A stretch of DNA of 64,000 nucleotides from an uncultured Oscillospiraceae bacterium (GTDB taxonomy: Bacteria > Bacillota > Clostridia > Oscillospirales > Oscillospiraceae), in contig CAJUKH010000026.1 in assembly GCA_910587345.1 (NCBI GenBank), positions 186,001 to 250,000 of the forward strand. The letters are read 5' to 3'. Position 1 is the first letter of the stretch, and each line of letters begins with the position of its first letter. Under the pieces are notes generated by a model, which saw only the letters and a list, made by a program, of their open reading frames with translations, did not search any database and was not told where the DNA came from. A program made the position numbers and the translations under genes. Shown here piece by piece: positions 49,629-58,708 of the stretch.

Positions 49629-52600
49629 TTACTCCTTCCCCTTCTCCAAGCCTTCCCAAAACGCCTCCGCCCCCACTTTGGGCAGCCAGCGCCTTTTGTC
49701 GTCCCCTCTGCCTTCCCGGAACTGACAGGCGGCGGCATACTCACACCACTGGCAGGCATTGTGCTGGGGTCCCTGCCAGAAGGGGTCGGCGGCAATGTTC
49801 CCCGCCGCCAGTTCGGCGGCGATATCCCGCAGAATTTGTCTGGTGTGCCGCTCCAGCTTTCCAAGCCGCTCGGCGCTGACCAGAGCCTCTCCCCCGATTT
49901 CCCCCGACTTTTTCATCTTCAGGGGCAGGAACCGAAATCCCTCCTCCCCCCGCTCCATGGCGGACAATACCGCCTCATCATCCAGTACCAGCCCTTTGCG
50001 GCGAAGCTGCTCGTCCACCTTTTTCTGCCGCTCCTCCTCCGTCATAGTGCGGCTCCCCCCCACGGGAAGGTCCCGGGCAGGCAGATACAGCACCCCGGCC
50101 GGCACCAGTTCCCTGTCTCCAAAAAGAGTCTTTCCATCTTCGGTAAGGGTAAAAAGATACAAGAGCATCTGAAGCCCCAGCCCATTCCACACATCGGTCA
50201 GGTCAAAGGACTTTCGCCCCGTCTTATAATCCACCACCCGCAAATAAAGCCGTCCGTCCTTCTCCCAGGCGTCCACCCGGTCCACCACCCCGGACACCGA
50301 CAGCGTGACCCCGTCCACCGTCAGCTCCACCGGAGGCAGTTCCCCCTTCTTGCCAAAGCCAAGCTCAAAAGCCACAGGCTGAAACTCGGAGTTTTCCAAC
50401 TCCTCACAGACATTTTTCACCACGGCGTACACCGTCTTTTCCAGCCGCCGGAAAAGATACCGAAACCGTGCCGTCTCCCCGGCCAACCCTCCCAGCTGCT
50501 CCTCCACATACCGCTTCACCACGGCGGAGACCTGCTCCCGCCCGGGAACCTCCCGCCCTTTTCGTTCCCGCAGCACATTCTCCAGCACATAGTGAACAAA
50601 GGTACCGTAATCAGTGGCGGCAAACTCCGCCCCCTTCCGTGCCTTAGCCCCCAGTCCGTACTGCATAAAATAGGAGAAATGGCAGGACTTGTATTTGTCC
50701 ATGCGAGAGGCCGACATGGGCACATGGCGGCCATACAGCGCCTCCACCGTAGGCCGGGTCAGGCTCCCACGCTCCATGGTGGCCGCCCGTTCCATCCGCT
50801 CCACCAGCGGAGCGCACCCCGGCACCTCCTTCAGCGCTCTTCCCAGCCCCGGCCGGAGTCCCGCCAGCTCCAAGGCCGGCCGGAGGGCGGTCATACGGAA
50901 ATCCTTTTCAAGACTTCTCTCATCCAAAGGCACCAGCCCGGGAAACAACTGCCGCAGCTTCTTCACCAGAAAGGACGGCTGCCCCTTGCCCCCATCCTCC
51001 CCCGCCAGCGCATAGCTGACGATGAGCCTGTCCGACGGCAGGGCGCAGGTCTCATACACAATGGTCATCTCCCGCCACAGCTTATCGGTCAGCCGGGGGG
51101 CGCTCTCCAGCCCAAAGGCAGCCAACAGGCTTCTGTCCTCGTCCACCAGCAGCCCGGGGGAGGGAGCCACGGCAGGGATGGCCCCGTCGTCCGCCCCTAA
51201 AAGATACAGCACTTTACAGTGCTTGTGGGCCAGCCGGGGCATCTCCCCCGCCGCCACCCGGTCCAGTGACACGGGGATGGCCCCCACCTGGTACTGGGAC
51301 AGCACCAGCTTAAACAGCCGCGCAAACTCCTCCCAGTCCATACCGGTCTCCCCCAACAGCTGGGCACACTGCTCCAGCGCCCCGCAAAGGAGCTTCCAAA
51401 GCTGCTCATACTCCGCCGCCAGCGCCGCCTCTCCGCCTTGGCGCAGCTCAGCCCCCCGCTCCAGCAGCCGCCGGGGCAGATCGATCTCCTCCAAAAATCC
51501 ATAGAGAGCCAGGGCCAGCCCCTCCCCCGTCTTCTCCTTCGCCCGCCGCAGTCTCTCCAATGGCTCCGCCACCCGCCGGCGCAGCCCGTCCAGCTCCACC
51601 ACCCGGGCCTTCAGCGTCTCATTCCAAACTCCGCCGTACCCCTCCGGGTGCATATTCCACTCCCCCGCCTGGGTCCATCGGCTTCCCTTGATATCCCATT
51701 TCAGCACATAATTTTCCAGCCGGTCCACCTCATCCCGACTCAAATCGGTCAGCCCGGTCTTCAGATAGCGGAACACATCCTCATAGCGGTACTCCCCCGC
51801 CACCGCATCCAGCGCCCCCGTGACCAGCGTCAGGATCGGCTTTTGCAGCACATCGTCCATTCCCCCCAGGAACACCGGCAGCCCGTACCGGGGGAAGATC
51901 AGGGTGATAAGCGGCCCATAGACTTCCATGCTCCGGGCCGTCACCGCCAGATCCCGGTACCGGTACCCCTCCTCCCGGACCAGCCGGGCCAGCTCCGCCG
52001 CCGCCCGCTCCACCTCTGAGTAGGGACTCATCGCCCGGTACAGCTCCACCCCCTCCGGCGTTTCCTCAAAAACCGGGAGCACCGCTTCAAACAGATGCTC
52101 CTCCACCCGTGCGATGCCCCGGGCCACCGCCGCCCCCTTTTCGCTCCGTACCCGGACCTCGCTCTCCACCCCCATCCGCTTCGCCAGCTCCAAAAGCCGC
52201 CGGGCGGTGCGGCGGGCCGGGCCAAACACATCCTCCTCGTCCCCCGCCATCCCGTCACAGGTCAAGGCCACCGTCACGCTATTGGCCTGACCTACCAGCT
52301 TCTCCAGCACCTGCCGCTCCTGCACGGTAAAATCGGTGAACCCATCCAGATAGATATCCCGCCCCTCTCCCCAGGGGCAGCCCTCCAACGCCCGGGCCAG
52401 CCGGGTCAGCTTGTCCCGGGGGTCGGCCCCCCGCTGCTCGCAGTATGCCTCATAGGCCCCGCAGATAAGGGCCAGATCATAAAACTTATCCCCGCTCTCC
52501 CCCTCCACCTGCCCGGCCACTTCAAAAAGCCGCTCAGGCGAGATATTAGCCCCCTTGCACTCATTCACCGTAGCCGCCAGCTGGGTCAAAAACGGCGGCT

Positions 52601-52931
52601 TGCGGGAGGGCCGTACATACACTTTCAGCCGGTCCTCCACCGCCTTCAGCGCCACATCCATCAGCAGCAGCCGTCCTCCGGCGTCCAGCACAGGCTCCGC
52701 CAGCCCCCCCGCCACCGAGAAGACCCGGCTGGCCAGCCGGGTAAAGGACAGCACCTCGGCGCAAAGGCTCACCCCGTTCCCCCCCACGGCGCAAAGCTGC
52801 CGCTCGGCGTCGTGGGAATGCTGCTCCGGCACGATCAACAGCTGAGGCCGCCTCTCCCCCTCCCGGGCCATAGTCCCCAGTATCTCGGTGGTCTTTCCCG
52901 TCCCTGCTCGGCCCAACAACAGCTTCAGCAC
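49629..52931 (-). CDS. addB: ATP-dependent helicase/nuclease subunit B
   Basis: AddB has an inactive helicase core, a nuclease and an Fe-S cluster. LLLGRAGTGKTTEILGTMAR holds the Walker A; the C-terminal nuclease shows RVVDYKTGRKSFDLTD. The cluster Cys residues are seen in CQWCEYAAACQF together with an upstream Cys. I choose the GTG at 52931 (VLKLLLG), which has GAGAGGGGGA upstream, giving 1100 residues. A longer frame runs into the leader terminator and cannot be the start. It is first in the addB-addA unit. Confidence 0.93.
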   Translation of the reverse strand: MLKLLLGRAGTGKTTEILGTMAREGERRPQLLIVPEQHSHDAERQLCAVGGNGVSLCAEVLSFTRLASRVFSVAGGLAEPVLDAGGRLLLMDVALKAVEDRLKVYVRPSRKPPFLTQLAATVNECKGANISPERLFEVAGQVEGESGDKFYDLALICGAYEAYCEQRGADPRDKLTRLARALEGCPWGEGRDIYLDGFTDFTVQERQVLEKLVGQANSVTVALTCDGMAGDEEDVFGPARRTARRLLELAKRMGVESEVRVRSEKGAAVARGIARVEEHLFEAVLPVFEETPEGVELYRAMSPYSEVERAAAELARLVREEGYRYRDLAVTARSMEVYGPLITLIFPRYGLPVFLGGMDDVLQKPILTLVTGALDAVAGEYRYEDVFRYLKTGLTDLSRDEVDRLENYVLKWDIKGSRWTQAGEWNMHPEGYGGVWNETLKARVVELDGLRRRVAEPLERLRRAKEKTGEGLALALYGFLEEIDLPRRLLERGAELRQGGEAALAAEYEQLWKLLCGALEQCAQLLGETGMDWEEFARLFKLVLSQYQVGAIPVSLDRVAAGEMPRLAHKHCKVLYLLGADDGAIPAVAPSPGLLVDEDRSLLAAFGLESAPRLTDKLWREMTIVYETCALPSDRLIVSYALAGEDGGKGQPSFLVKKLRQLFPGLVPLDERSLEKDFRMTALRPALELAGLRPGLGRALKEVPGCAPLVERMERAATMERGSLTRPTVEALYGRHVPMSASRMDKYKSCHFSYFMQYGLGAKARKGAEFAATDYGTFVHYVLENVLRERKGREVPGREQVSAVVKRYVEEQLGGLAGETARFRYLFRRLEKTVYAVVKNVCEELENSEFQPVAFELGFGKKGELPPVELTVDGVTLSVSGVVDRVDAWEKDGRLYLRVVDYKTGRKSFDLTDVWNGLGLQMLLYLFTLTEDGKTLFGDRELVPAGVLYLPARDLPVGGSRTMTEEERQKKVDEQLRRKGLVLDDEAVLSAMERGEEGFRFLPLKMKKSGEIGGEALVSAERLGKLERHTRQILRDIAAELAAGNIAADPFWQGPQHNACQWCEYAAACQFREGRGDDKRRWLPKVGAEAFWEGLEKGKE

Positions 52932-52951
52932 GACGAAGTCCCCCTCTCCCG

Positions 52952-52996
52952 TAAGATAAAAAAGAAAACCCGGACTCCGAAGGGAGACCGGGTTTT
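52952..52996 (-). terminator. terminator-like hairpin in the addB leader
   Basis: On the minus strand AAAACCCGG and CCGGGTTTT (52965-52973 with 52988-52996) plus inner CTCC/GGAG form a hairpin followed by TTTTCTTTTTT. It lies about 35 bases before the addB start and about 40 bases after the transcription start, so it would stop most transcripts unless overcome. Confidence 0.75.
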
Positions 52997-53040
52997 TGCG
53001 TCTCAAACAAGACGGTGGTTCCTACCCAGCGTCTGTCGGA

Positions 53041-53069
53041 ATTATACCATTTCAAAAGAAATTTGTCAA
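53041..53069 (-). promoter_or_regulatory. perfect-consensus SigA promoter upstream of addB
   Basis: On the minus strand TTGACA (53064-53069) and TATAAT (53041-53046) are exactly 17 bases apart. This is the best match to the consensus in the window, and it feeds directly into the terminator-like leader. Confidence 0.9.
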
Positions 53070-53109
53070 TCTGCTCCCGTCTCTCCGTTTCCCCTCCCCC
53101 ACAGGGCAA

Positions 53110-53142
53110 AACGCCGGGAGCGGTATGACCGCTCCCGGCGTT
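53110..53142 (-). terminator. intrinsic terminator of the DUF362 gene
   Basis: Perfect 14-base arms AACGCCGGGAGCGG and CCGCTCCCGGCGTT with a 5-base loop; TTTG follows on the minus strand. It isolates the DUF362 gene from addB. Confidence 0.8.
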
Positions 53143-53207
53143 CCTTTATCCCGACAAAAATTTCCATCCGTCCCCGCCAAGGCTCATGGCCTCAGCAGGC
53201 TACGCTC

Positions 53208-54332
53208 TCACATCTCAATGATCTCATACTCCCTGCTGCCCACGCCCAGCTTCTCCGCATGGGCCAGGCAGCTGTCCCACTCGGTCCCCTCGGCGCTGTT
53301 GATAAAGTGGTCGTGGTGGTCCACAAACCCCGGCTCCGCCATCCGCCGGGCCAGCTGCCCGCCGGGCAGCGGCTCCTGCTTCAAACAGGCGTCGGCACAG
53401 GCCTGGTCCAGTGCCACCGGGTCAAAGGAGGCAAACATTCCCACATCGGGCAGGATGGGCACGTCATTCTCCCCGTGGCAGTCACAGTTGGGGGAGATAT
53501 CCCGCACAAGGCTGATGTGGAAGCAGGGCCGCCCGTCCACCACCGCCTTGGTGTACTCCGCCATCTTATAGTTGAGCATCTGGACCGTACTCCAGTCGGG
53601 ATTCTCAATGGCGTCAAAGTTACACACCCCGATACACCGCCCGCACCCCACACACTTGTCGTGGTCAATGACCGCCTTCCCATCGGCACCGTATGTAATG
53701 GCGTCCTGCCCGCAGTGCTTGGCGCAGATATGACAGCCCACACACTTCTCGGCATGAACGATGGGCTTGCCGGAGTTATGCTGCTCCATCTTTCCCGCCC
53801 GGCTGCCGCAGCCCATGCCGATATTCTTGATGGCGCCGCCGAAACTGGTGGACTCATGGCCCTTAAAGTGGGTCAGGGAGATAAACACATCAGCGTCCAT
53901 CACCGCCCGGCCGATCTTGGCCGCCTTCACATACTCGCCCCCCACCACTGGCACCTCCACATCATCGGTGCCCTTCAACCCGTCACCGATAATGATCTGG
54001 CACCCGGTGGAAAAGGGAGAAAACCCGTTTTCATAGGCGGCGTCCATATGCTCCAAAGCATTCTTCCGCCGCCCCACATAAAGGGTGTTGCAATCGCAGA
54101 GGAAGGGGATGCCTCCCTTGCTCTTCACATAGTCGGCCACCACTTTGGCATAGTTGGGCCGCAGAAAAGTCAAATTTCCCGGCTCTCCAAAGTGCATCTT
54201 GATACAGACAAACTTGTTGTTCAGATCCATCTCGCCAAGCCCGGCCCTGTCGATCAGCCGGCGCAGCTTCTCCAGCTGGCTGGTCCCGACAGGAACGTGG
54301 AAATCGGTAAAATAAACCTTGGACTTGCTCAT
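53208..54332 (-). CDS. DUF362 domain protein with two 4Fe-4S ferredoxin clusters
   Basis: The 374-residue protein has DUF362 at residues 1-180 (KMHFGEPGNLTFLRPNYAK; FISLTHFKGHESTSFGG) and 250-374. Two ferredoxin motifs sit between (CVGCHICAKHCGQDAI and CVGCGRCIGVCNFDAI). It is a cytoplasmic iron-sulphur protein found in many anaerobes; its reaction is unknown. Its promoter has a 19-base spacer with a partial dyad, the sign of MerR-type control. Confidence 0.88.
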   Translation of the reverse strand: MSKSKVYFTDFHVPVGTSQLEKLRRLIDRAGLGEMDLNNKFVCIKMHFGEPGNLTFLRPNYAKVVADYVKSKGGIPFLCDCNTLYVGRRKNALEHMDAAYENGFSPFSTGCQIIIGDGLKGTDDVEVPVVGGEYVKAAKIGRAVMDADVFISLTHFKGHESTSFGGAIKNIGMGCGSRAGKMEQHNSGKPIVHAEKCVGCHICAKHCGQDAITYGADGKAVIDHDKCVGCGRCIGVCNFDAIENPDWSTVQMLNYKMAEYTKAVVDGRPCFHISLVRDISPNCDCHGENDVPILPDVGMFASFDPVALDQACADACLKQEPLPGGQLARRMAEPGFVDHHDHFINSAEGTEWDSCLAHAEKLGVGSREYEIIEM

Positions 54333-54395
54333 GTAAAAGACTCCTTTCTCTTCGGCCCTTTCAGGCAGAGGGCCACTCCTTTGTCTGACAAACCC

Positions 54396-54426
54396 AGTAT
54401 ATCAAATAGAGTCCACTATAAGTCAA
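54396..54426 (-). promoter_or_regulatory. MerR-type promoter of the DUF362 gene
   Basis: On the minus strand TTGACT (54421-54426) and TATACT (54396-54401) are 19 bases apart, with the partial dyad TAGTGGACTCTA in the spacer. No MerR gene is adjacent; the one at 19.9 kb regulates a promoter with the same CTTGACTT start. Confidence 0.7.
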
Positions 54427-54440
54427 GCATAAAACAGGAC

Positions 54441-54797
54441 TTACATTCCAAGGCCCAGTCCGCCGGTAAGTCCCTTCATGGCGTTGGCGGCATCGTCCTC
54501 AGCGGCCCGCATGGCCTCATTGACGGCGGCCACCACCATGTCCTGGAGCATCTCCACATCATCGGGGTCCACCGCCTCGGGATCGATGGTAATGCCCAAA
54601 AGCTGCCGCTGGCCGTTGACCTGGGCAGTGACCATCCCGCCCCCGGCCCCGGCAGAGTAAGTCTTGGCCCCCAGTTCCTCCTGCATCCGGGCCATCTCCT
54701 GCTGCATCTTCTGGACCTGCTTCATCATGTTCATGTTCATGCCGCCGCCCATGCCGCCCATACCACCCATGCCGCGGCTGTTGAATCCCTTCGCCAT
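54441..54797 (-). CDS. ybaB: YbaB/EbfC family nucleoid-associated protein
   Basis: A 118-residue DNA-binding protein, usually encoded next to dnaX. A Gly/Met-rich N-terminus (residues 1-20) is followed by the coiled-coil core (MKQVQKMQQEMARMQEELGA) and the DPEAVDPDDVEMLQDMVVAA segment. The ATG at 54797 has GGAG 8 bases upstream; an earlier GTG is not favoured. The N-terminal Gly-Met run is longer than in model YbaB. Confidence 0.93.
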   Translation of the reverse strand: MAKGFNSRGMGGMGGMGGGMNMNMMKQVQKMQQEMARMQEELGAKTYSAGAGGGMVTAQVNGQRQLLGITIDPEAVDPDDVEMLQDMVVAAVNEAMRAAEDDAANAMKGLTGGLGLGM

Positions 54798-54802
54798 ATC
54801 TC

Positions 54803-56521
54803 TCACTCCTCCGTAATGATCCCGCCCAGCTCCTGTCCCAGAGCCAGCAGGTCGTCCAGTTTATCATGTTCCCCCACCGCCGGGGCCGGGGGTGTCCCAA
54901 CCGTTACCGTCACCCGGTAAGGCCCGCCGGGCAGCAGATTCGCCGCCTTCCCGATGGCCGCCAGAATGCCCGGCTTGGAGATCATGTTTCGCACAAAATC
55001 ATTCTGCGCCCAAAGGGTCAGCACCGGCCCGTCCACTCGTCCCTGAACCATGGTGGGATTGGAAAGGAAGCTGTACTCCCCCATGGGGATACGCCCCTTC
55101 AGTCCGGCCACCATCCCCGGCCAGAAATCACCCAGCTGCGGGGCCGGCGCCGCTTCCGGCACAGGCGGCGCCGCCGCAGGCTCCTCCGCCGCCACAGGGG
55201 CCGCCTCCCCTGCCCCCTCTTCCTCCGGGGCCTCGGGCAAAGGCACATCGGCCTCCCAGGGCGGAAGGTCCTCCGCCGCCGGTGGGGCCGGCCGGTCGGC
55301 CGCTGTCCGCCTTCGTTCTTCCGCCATCGGCCCCACAGCGGGCTTCTCCCCTCCGCCGGCCGCCATGGCTCCGCCGGCCAGCAGCTCCTCCACCCGGCTC
55401 AGCCGGGCATTCAGCCCCGCCGCCGAATCATCCACCGTCTCATCACAAAGCCGGATCAGACACAATTCCACATCCACCCGCTGGTTGGCGCTGCGCCCCA
55501 GCTCGGCGGCAGTGCTCTGCAGCTGCCCCAGCATCTGGACCAGCCTCGGTGTGGTCAGCGCCTCCGACAGCCCCCGGACCGTTCCTTCATCATAGCCCCC
55601 GGTCAACAGGCTTCCGCCTCCCTGGGGGGCTGTGCGGCGGATCAGCAGGTCCCGGGTCAGGGCGGTCAGCTCCCCCACCAGGCTCCGCATCTCCTTCCCC
55701 GCCGCATAGAGCCGTTCCAGCCGGGTCAGTGCCGCCCCGGTATCGTGGGCGGTCACCTCCCCCATCAAAGCGGCGGTCTCCACATTGCCCGCCAGTCCCA
55801 AAGCGGAAAGGATCTCCTCCTCCCCCAGCGTCTCCTCCTCGGTGCCGGTGGCACACTGGTCCAGCAAAGAAAGTGCGTCCCGCATCCCGCCGTCCGCCAG
55901 CCGGGCCAGCAAATCGGCCCCGGCGTCGGTCAGATGGATGCGCTCCTGCCCCGCCACATATTTCAGCCGCCCGGCAATGTCCATGGCAGAGATCCGCTTA
56001 AACGCAAACTGCTGGCACCGGGATTTGATGGTGGCCGGTACCTTGTGCAGCTCCGTAGTGGCCAGAATGAACATCAAATGCTCCGGCGGCTCCTCCAAAA
56101 TTTTCAGCAGGGCGTTGAAGGCGGCGGTGGTGAGCATATGCACCTCGTCCACGATATACACCCGCTTGCCCACGGCCGCCGGGGAATAGACCGCCTCGTC
56201 CCGCAGCGCCCGCACCTGGTCCACCCCGTTGTTGGAGGCAGCGTCCAGTTCCAATACCTCCATCACCGAGCCGTCCTCGATGCCCTTACAGGCGTCGCAT
56301 TCATTGCAGGGATTGCCGTTCACCGGATGCTCGCAGTTCACCGCCCGTGCCAGTATCTTGGCGCAGGTGGTCTTTCCCGTACCCCGGGTGCCGGTAAACA
56401 GGTAAGCGTGGGAAAGCCGCCCCTCCTGGACCTGCCGTTTCAATGTCTCTGTAATATGGCCTTGCCCCACCACGTCGTCAAACGTGCGGGGCCGCCATTT
56501 GCGGTAGAGGGCCTGATACAT
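54803..56521 (-). CDS. dnaX: DNA polymerase III subunit gamma/tau
   Basis: The clamp-loader ATPase, 572 residues. It starts MYQALYRKWRPRTFDDVVGQ. Walker A is YLFTGTRGTGKTTCAKILA. Zinc Cys are in CEHPVNGNPCNECDAC. Walker B is YIVDEVHMLTTAAFNALLK and the sensor is FILATTELHKVPATIKSRCQ. A Pro/Ala/Glu-rich linker (about 400-470) precedes the polymerase-binding tail. The ATG at 56521 has GAGGTG 8 bases upstream. The SRP RNA lies directly upstream, the usual Bacillota arrangement. Confidence 0.96.
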   Translation of the reverse strand: MYQALYRKWRPRTFDDVVGQGHITETLKRQVQEGRLSHAYLFTGTRGTGKTTCAKILARAVNCEHPVNGNPCNECDACKGIEDGSVMEVLELDAASNNGVDQVRALRDEAVYSPAAVGKRVYIVDEVHMLTTAAFNALLKILEEPPEHLMFILATTELHKVPATIKSRCQQFAFKRISAMDIAGRLKYVAGQERIHLTDAGADLLARLADGGMRDALSLLDQCATGTEEETLGEEEILSALGLAGNVETAALMGEVTAHDTGAALTRLERLYAAGKEMRSLVGELTALTRDLLIRRTAPQGGGSLLTGGYDEGTVRGLSEALTTPRLVQMLGQLQSTAAELGRSANQRVDVELCLIRLCDETVDDSAAGLNARLSRVEELLAGGAMAAGGGEKPAVGPMAEERRRTAADRPAPPAAEDLPPWEADVPLPEAPEEEGAGEAAPVAAEEPAAAPPVPEAAPAPQLGDFWPGMVAGLKGRIPMGEYSFLSNPTMVQGRVDGPVLTLWAQNDFVRNMISKPGILAAIGKAANLLPGGPYRVTVTVGTPPAPAVGEHDKLDDLLALGQELGGIITEE

Positions 56522-56679
56522 GGGGGATTCACCTCGTATTTTCCCGCCCTGGGAGAAAGGCGGGCTTCTGTCTGTGGTGGAAACGGGGAAAAAGTTGCAC
56601 GCTTCCGTCCCACTTTCCAAATTTTTTTGAAAAATTTTTCTCCGCCCTGCCGAAAGGGAACTTCCCCCGGACAACAAAC

Positions 56680-56708
56680 GGGGAAGAAAGGCCGGGCCCT
56701 TCTTCCCC
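56680..56708 (-). terminator. hairpin downstream of the SRP RNA
   Basis: GGGGAAGAA and TTCTTCCCC pair (with the GGGCC/GGCC core between) and GTTTGTTG follows on the minus strand. It may end the SRP RNA. From 56522 to 56679 I see only an A/T-rich stretch (around 56630) and the dnaX leader, without a clear promoter. Confidence 0.55.
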
Positions 56709-56748
56709 GCTGCCGGTCCATGGCAAGACCGCACACCGACCTTTGAAA

Positions 56749-57000
56749 CACACGCTATGCCCGTTACCCGGGCAGCCGGCTCAGGAACGGCGCTCCCGCG
56801 GCACACACCCGATTCCGCTTAGTGCTGCTCGGTTCCCCGCCTGACACGGTTCACGGGCGGGTGTTGCGCAGGACCGATCCATCATCACTGCTTACCTGGG
56901 TCAGACGACACAGCATGGCTCCGGGGGTCGGGATTCGCCCCTGCTGTAGCGGATTGCAGGTACAGGGCACCGCTATCTCCCCGGTTAGTGCGGCCTTGCC
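56749..57000 (-). ncRNA. ffs: signal recognition particle RNA, long Bacillota form with Alu domain
   Basis: On the minus strand the S-domain core reads GTCAGGCGGGGAACCGAGCA followed by GCACTAAG, the helix 8 signature. Upstream, the Alu domain shows GGGGAGATAGCGGTGCCCTG and ACCTGCAATCCGCTA. Helix 5 is confirmed by pairing of CATGCTGTG (near 56915) with CATAGCGTGTG (56749-56760). Length is about 250 bases; the 5' end is approximate, since the promoter would start transcription near 57036. It lies upstream of dnaX, as in other Bacillota. Confidence 0.93.
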
Positions 57001-57042
57001 TTGGACCGGCCTCTCCGGCCCATCTCAAGGCGATACTCTAAC

Positions 57043-57071
57043 ATCATACAACATTTTCCCAAATTTATCAA
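57043..57071 (-). promoter_or_regulatory. SigA promoter of the SRP RNA
   Basis: On the minus strand TTGATA and TATGAT are 17 bases apart, just upstream of the SRP RNA. Confidence 0.8.
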
Positions 57072-57133
57072 CCCGCAATTCACCCTCTCCCCGCAAAAAA
57101 GCAGGTGGAGTCCCACCCCACCTGCTGAATGCC

Positions 57134-58429
57134 CTATTCAAAATCATGCAAAAGAACAAAATCGCAAATATGAATATCATAATTCAGCCCCGGCGGAAGC
57201 GGCCCCTGCCAGCAAAACCGGTAATTCCCATCGTCAAGGAGCTTATACAAGCGCAAATTTCCATCCTTGAAGAGTAGTAAAACATAAATTTCATTCTCTT
57301 CCGTAATATGCAAAAGTGTACCAGAAAAATCCCCGGGGGGTGAAACTGCATCCTCCAAATTGGTGAGCGGTGCGGTCGTAATATTTACCACATCCTGAAA
57401 GGGATACCACATTTCAAGCGTTTCAATATGCATCCCATCCGATATTTTGAAAATACACGTTGGGGAAACAAAAACATAAAGAAAACCGTTTCGTATAACG
57501 GGACGGTTTGCGCCGATACAGCCGCCAACCGCCCAGCTATATTCAGGACTTTCCGAATCGTATTGAGACAGCAGATCGACACTTGAAACATATCTGTTAT
57601 TTTCCAAATCGTAAGTGCTTAACACCAGGTCCTGATTGCCTCCTGTACGAAACGTGTTATGCCGCAGTGATACCTGATAAAGAAAATTATCTTTGACCAG
57701 AACCCCCTGGGCATAAGAATCGATCTGCAACGCCGGATTTGGCAAAACAGTTACTTCCTCCCGAAGCGAGAATTGTTGAGATGCGGAATCGTACGGAATA
57801 ACAAGATAAGCCAGTCCCTCATATTCTCCGGTATTCAAATAATACTCATACCCGGGATACCCCTCAGATGGACGGGTCAAATCAGAAAGAACGCAGACAA
57901 ATTGTTGCTTCAGGGAATCGTAGCAGAGATCACTTACGCAATAAGGTATGATCACATCGTAAGAATGTTCCAAAGAAACCAAACGAAGCACTGAAATATA
58001 ACGGTCATTACCAGCCCGTCGGCCGACATTTTGAAGGGCATAATAGATATCCATTTCCCTGATATACCCTGAACCACTCTCGGATGGAGTCGCACCGACC
58101 GACACAAAGGTATCCTCTTCATACTCTGTATATGACCTTGTGGAATACTGGTCCATTAAAACGGTATGGTTGTTAACAAAATAGCAAAGGCGCTCATTCG
58201 CAAATATCCCCCGTCCTAAAAACTCTTCCATATCAAGAGTCGAGGTAAGTACTTCCCCCTCAGCATTGTAGAAATACATTTTCTCCCTTGGAAAAGGATT
58301 AACTGCCCCAGAAAGGGTCCAAGTCCCCGTATGGAGAAGCAATGCGGCATCTTGCGGCAGAACCGCAGCGCCCAACGGGTCTATATTGCCACCAGAGGAT
58401 CGCCAAAACAGCAAAGGAAAAAGGAGCAA
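57134..58429 (-). CDS. secreted protein of unknown function, start frameshifted by an A8 tract
   Basis: A 431-codon open frame, AT-richer than its neighbours, with no family I recognise; many beta-strand-like stretches suggest a propeller or repeat fold. The frame has no ATG start, only TTG (LLFPLLFWRS). Just upstream, an ATG at 58472 with AGAGGGAGG in front is followed by eight A residues. With seven A residues it would join this frame and give a good signal peptide (MKKIKIRYYFLLFGLLLF). As written, the ATG frame differs and stops early. The gene therefore looks phase-variable, slippage-expressed, decayed, or affected by a sequencing error. Confidence 0.65.
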   Translation of the reverse strand: MLLFPLLFWRSSGGNIDPLGAAVLPQDAALLLHTGTWTLSGAVNPFPREKMYFYNAEGEVLTSTLDMEEFLGRGIFANERLCYFVNNHTVLMDQYSTRSYTEYEEDTFVSVGATPSESGSGYIREMDIYYALQNVGRRAGNDRYISVLRLVSLEHSYDVIIPYCVSDLCYDSLKQQFVCVLSDLTRPSEGYPGYEYYLNTGEYEGLAYLVIPYDSASQQFSLREEVTVLPNPALQIDSYAQGVLVKDNFLYQVSLRHNTFRTGGNQDLVLSTYDLENNRYVSSVDLLSQYDSESPEYSWAVGGCIGANRPVIRNGFLYVFVSPTCIFKISDGMHIETLEMWYPFQDVVNITTAPLTNLEDAVSPPGDFSGTLLHITEENEIYVLLLFKDGNLRLYKLLDDGNYRFCWQGPLPPGLNYDIHICDFVLLHDFE

Positions 58430-58461
58430 TCCAAATAGCAGAAAATAGTATCTGATTTTGA

Positions 58462-58469
58462 TTTTTTTT
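58462..58469 (-). repeat. A8 homopolymer directly after a start codon
   Basis: Eight A residues on the minus strand (eight T on plus) begin the codon after the ATG at 58472. Loss of one base restores the frame of the 431-codon secreted protein. Confidence 0.8.
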
Positions 58470-58538
58470 CATCTGAAAGCCTCCCTCTGGTATATATTAT
58501 CTTCCTAAAGGCAAATAGAAATATTTCCATTCAATTCG

Positions 58539-58566
58539 ATTATATAACAGGCACAAAAAACGTCAA
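58539..58566 (-). promoter_or_regulatory. SigA promoter of the A8-tract secreted protein
   Basis: On the minus strand TTGACG (58561-58566) and TATAAT (58539-58544) are 16 bases apart, about 65 bases before the ATG. A working promoter and ribosome site argue against simple gene decay. Confidence 0.75.
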
Positions 58567-58638
58567 TAAAAATCGAAAATTTTTGTTTAATGATATAATC
58601 CGCAATTTGTCAGTCCTCTTTCTTCTTCCACAACCCCC

Positions 58639-58666
58639 TTGACGGCAAAATTATTTGTGCTAAAAT
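58639..58666 (+). promoter_or_regulatory. SigA promoter of the glutaredoxin-like gene
   Basis: TTGACG and TAAAAT are 16 bases apart, about 45 bases before the ATG. Confidence 0.75.
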
Positions 58667-58708
58667 TTTACCAGAGGCGGAAGATCCGCCCCCCATCAAA
58701 GGAGTGTT

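Noticed and set aside
47829..51200. Long open frame on the plus strand opposite addA/addB (over 1100 codons)
   Set aside because: Antisense shadow of GC-rich coding DNA; it has no domain motifs or ribosome site, while the minus strand encodes clear AddA and AddB.
57134..58429. Simple pseudogene call for the A8-tract gene
   Set aside because: A good promoter, a good ribosome site and 431 uninterrupted codons make decay less likely than slippage, phase variation or a consensus error.
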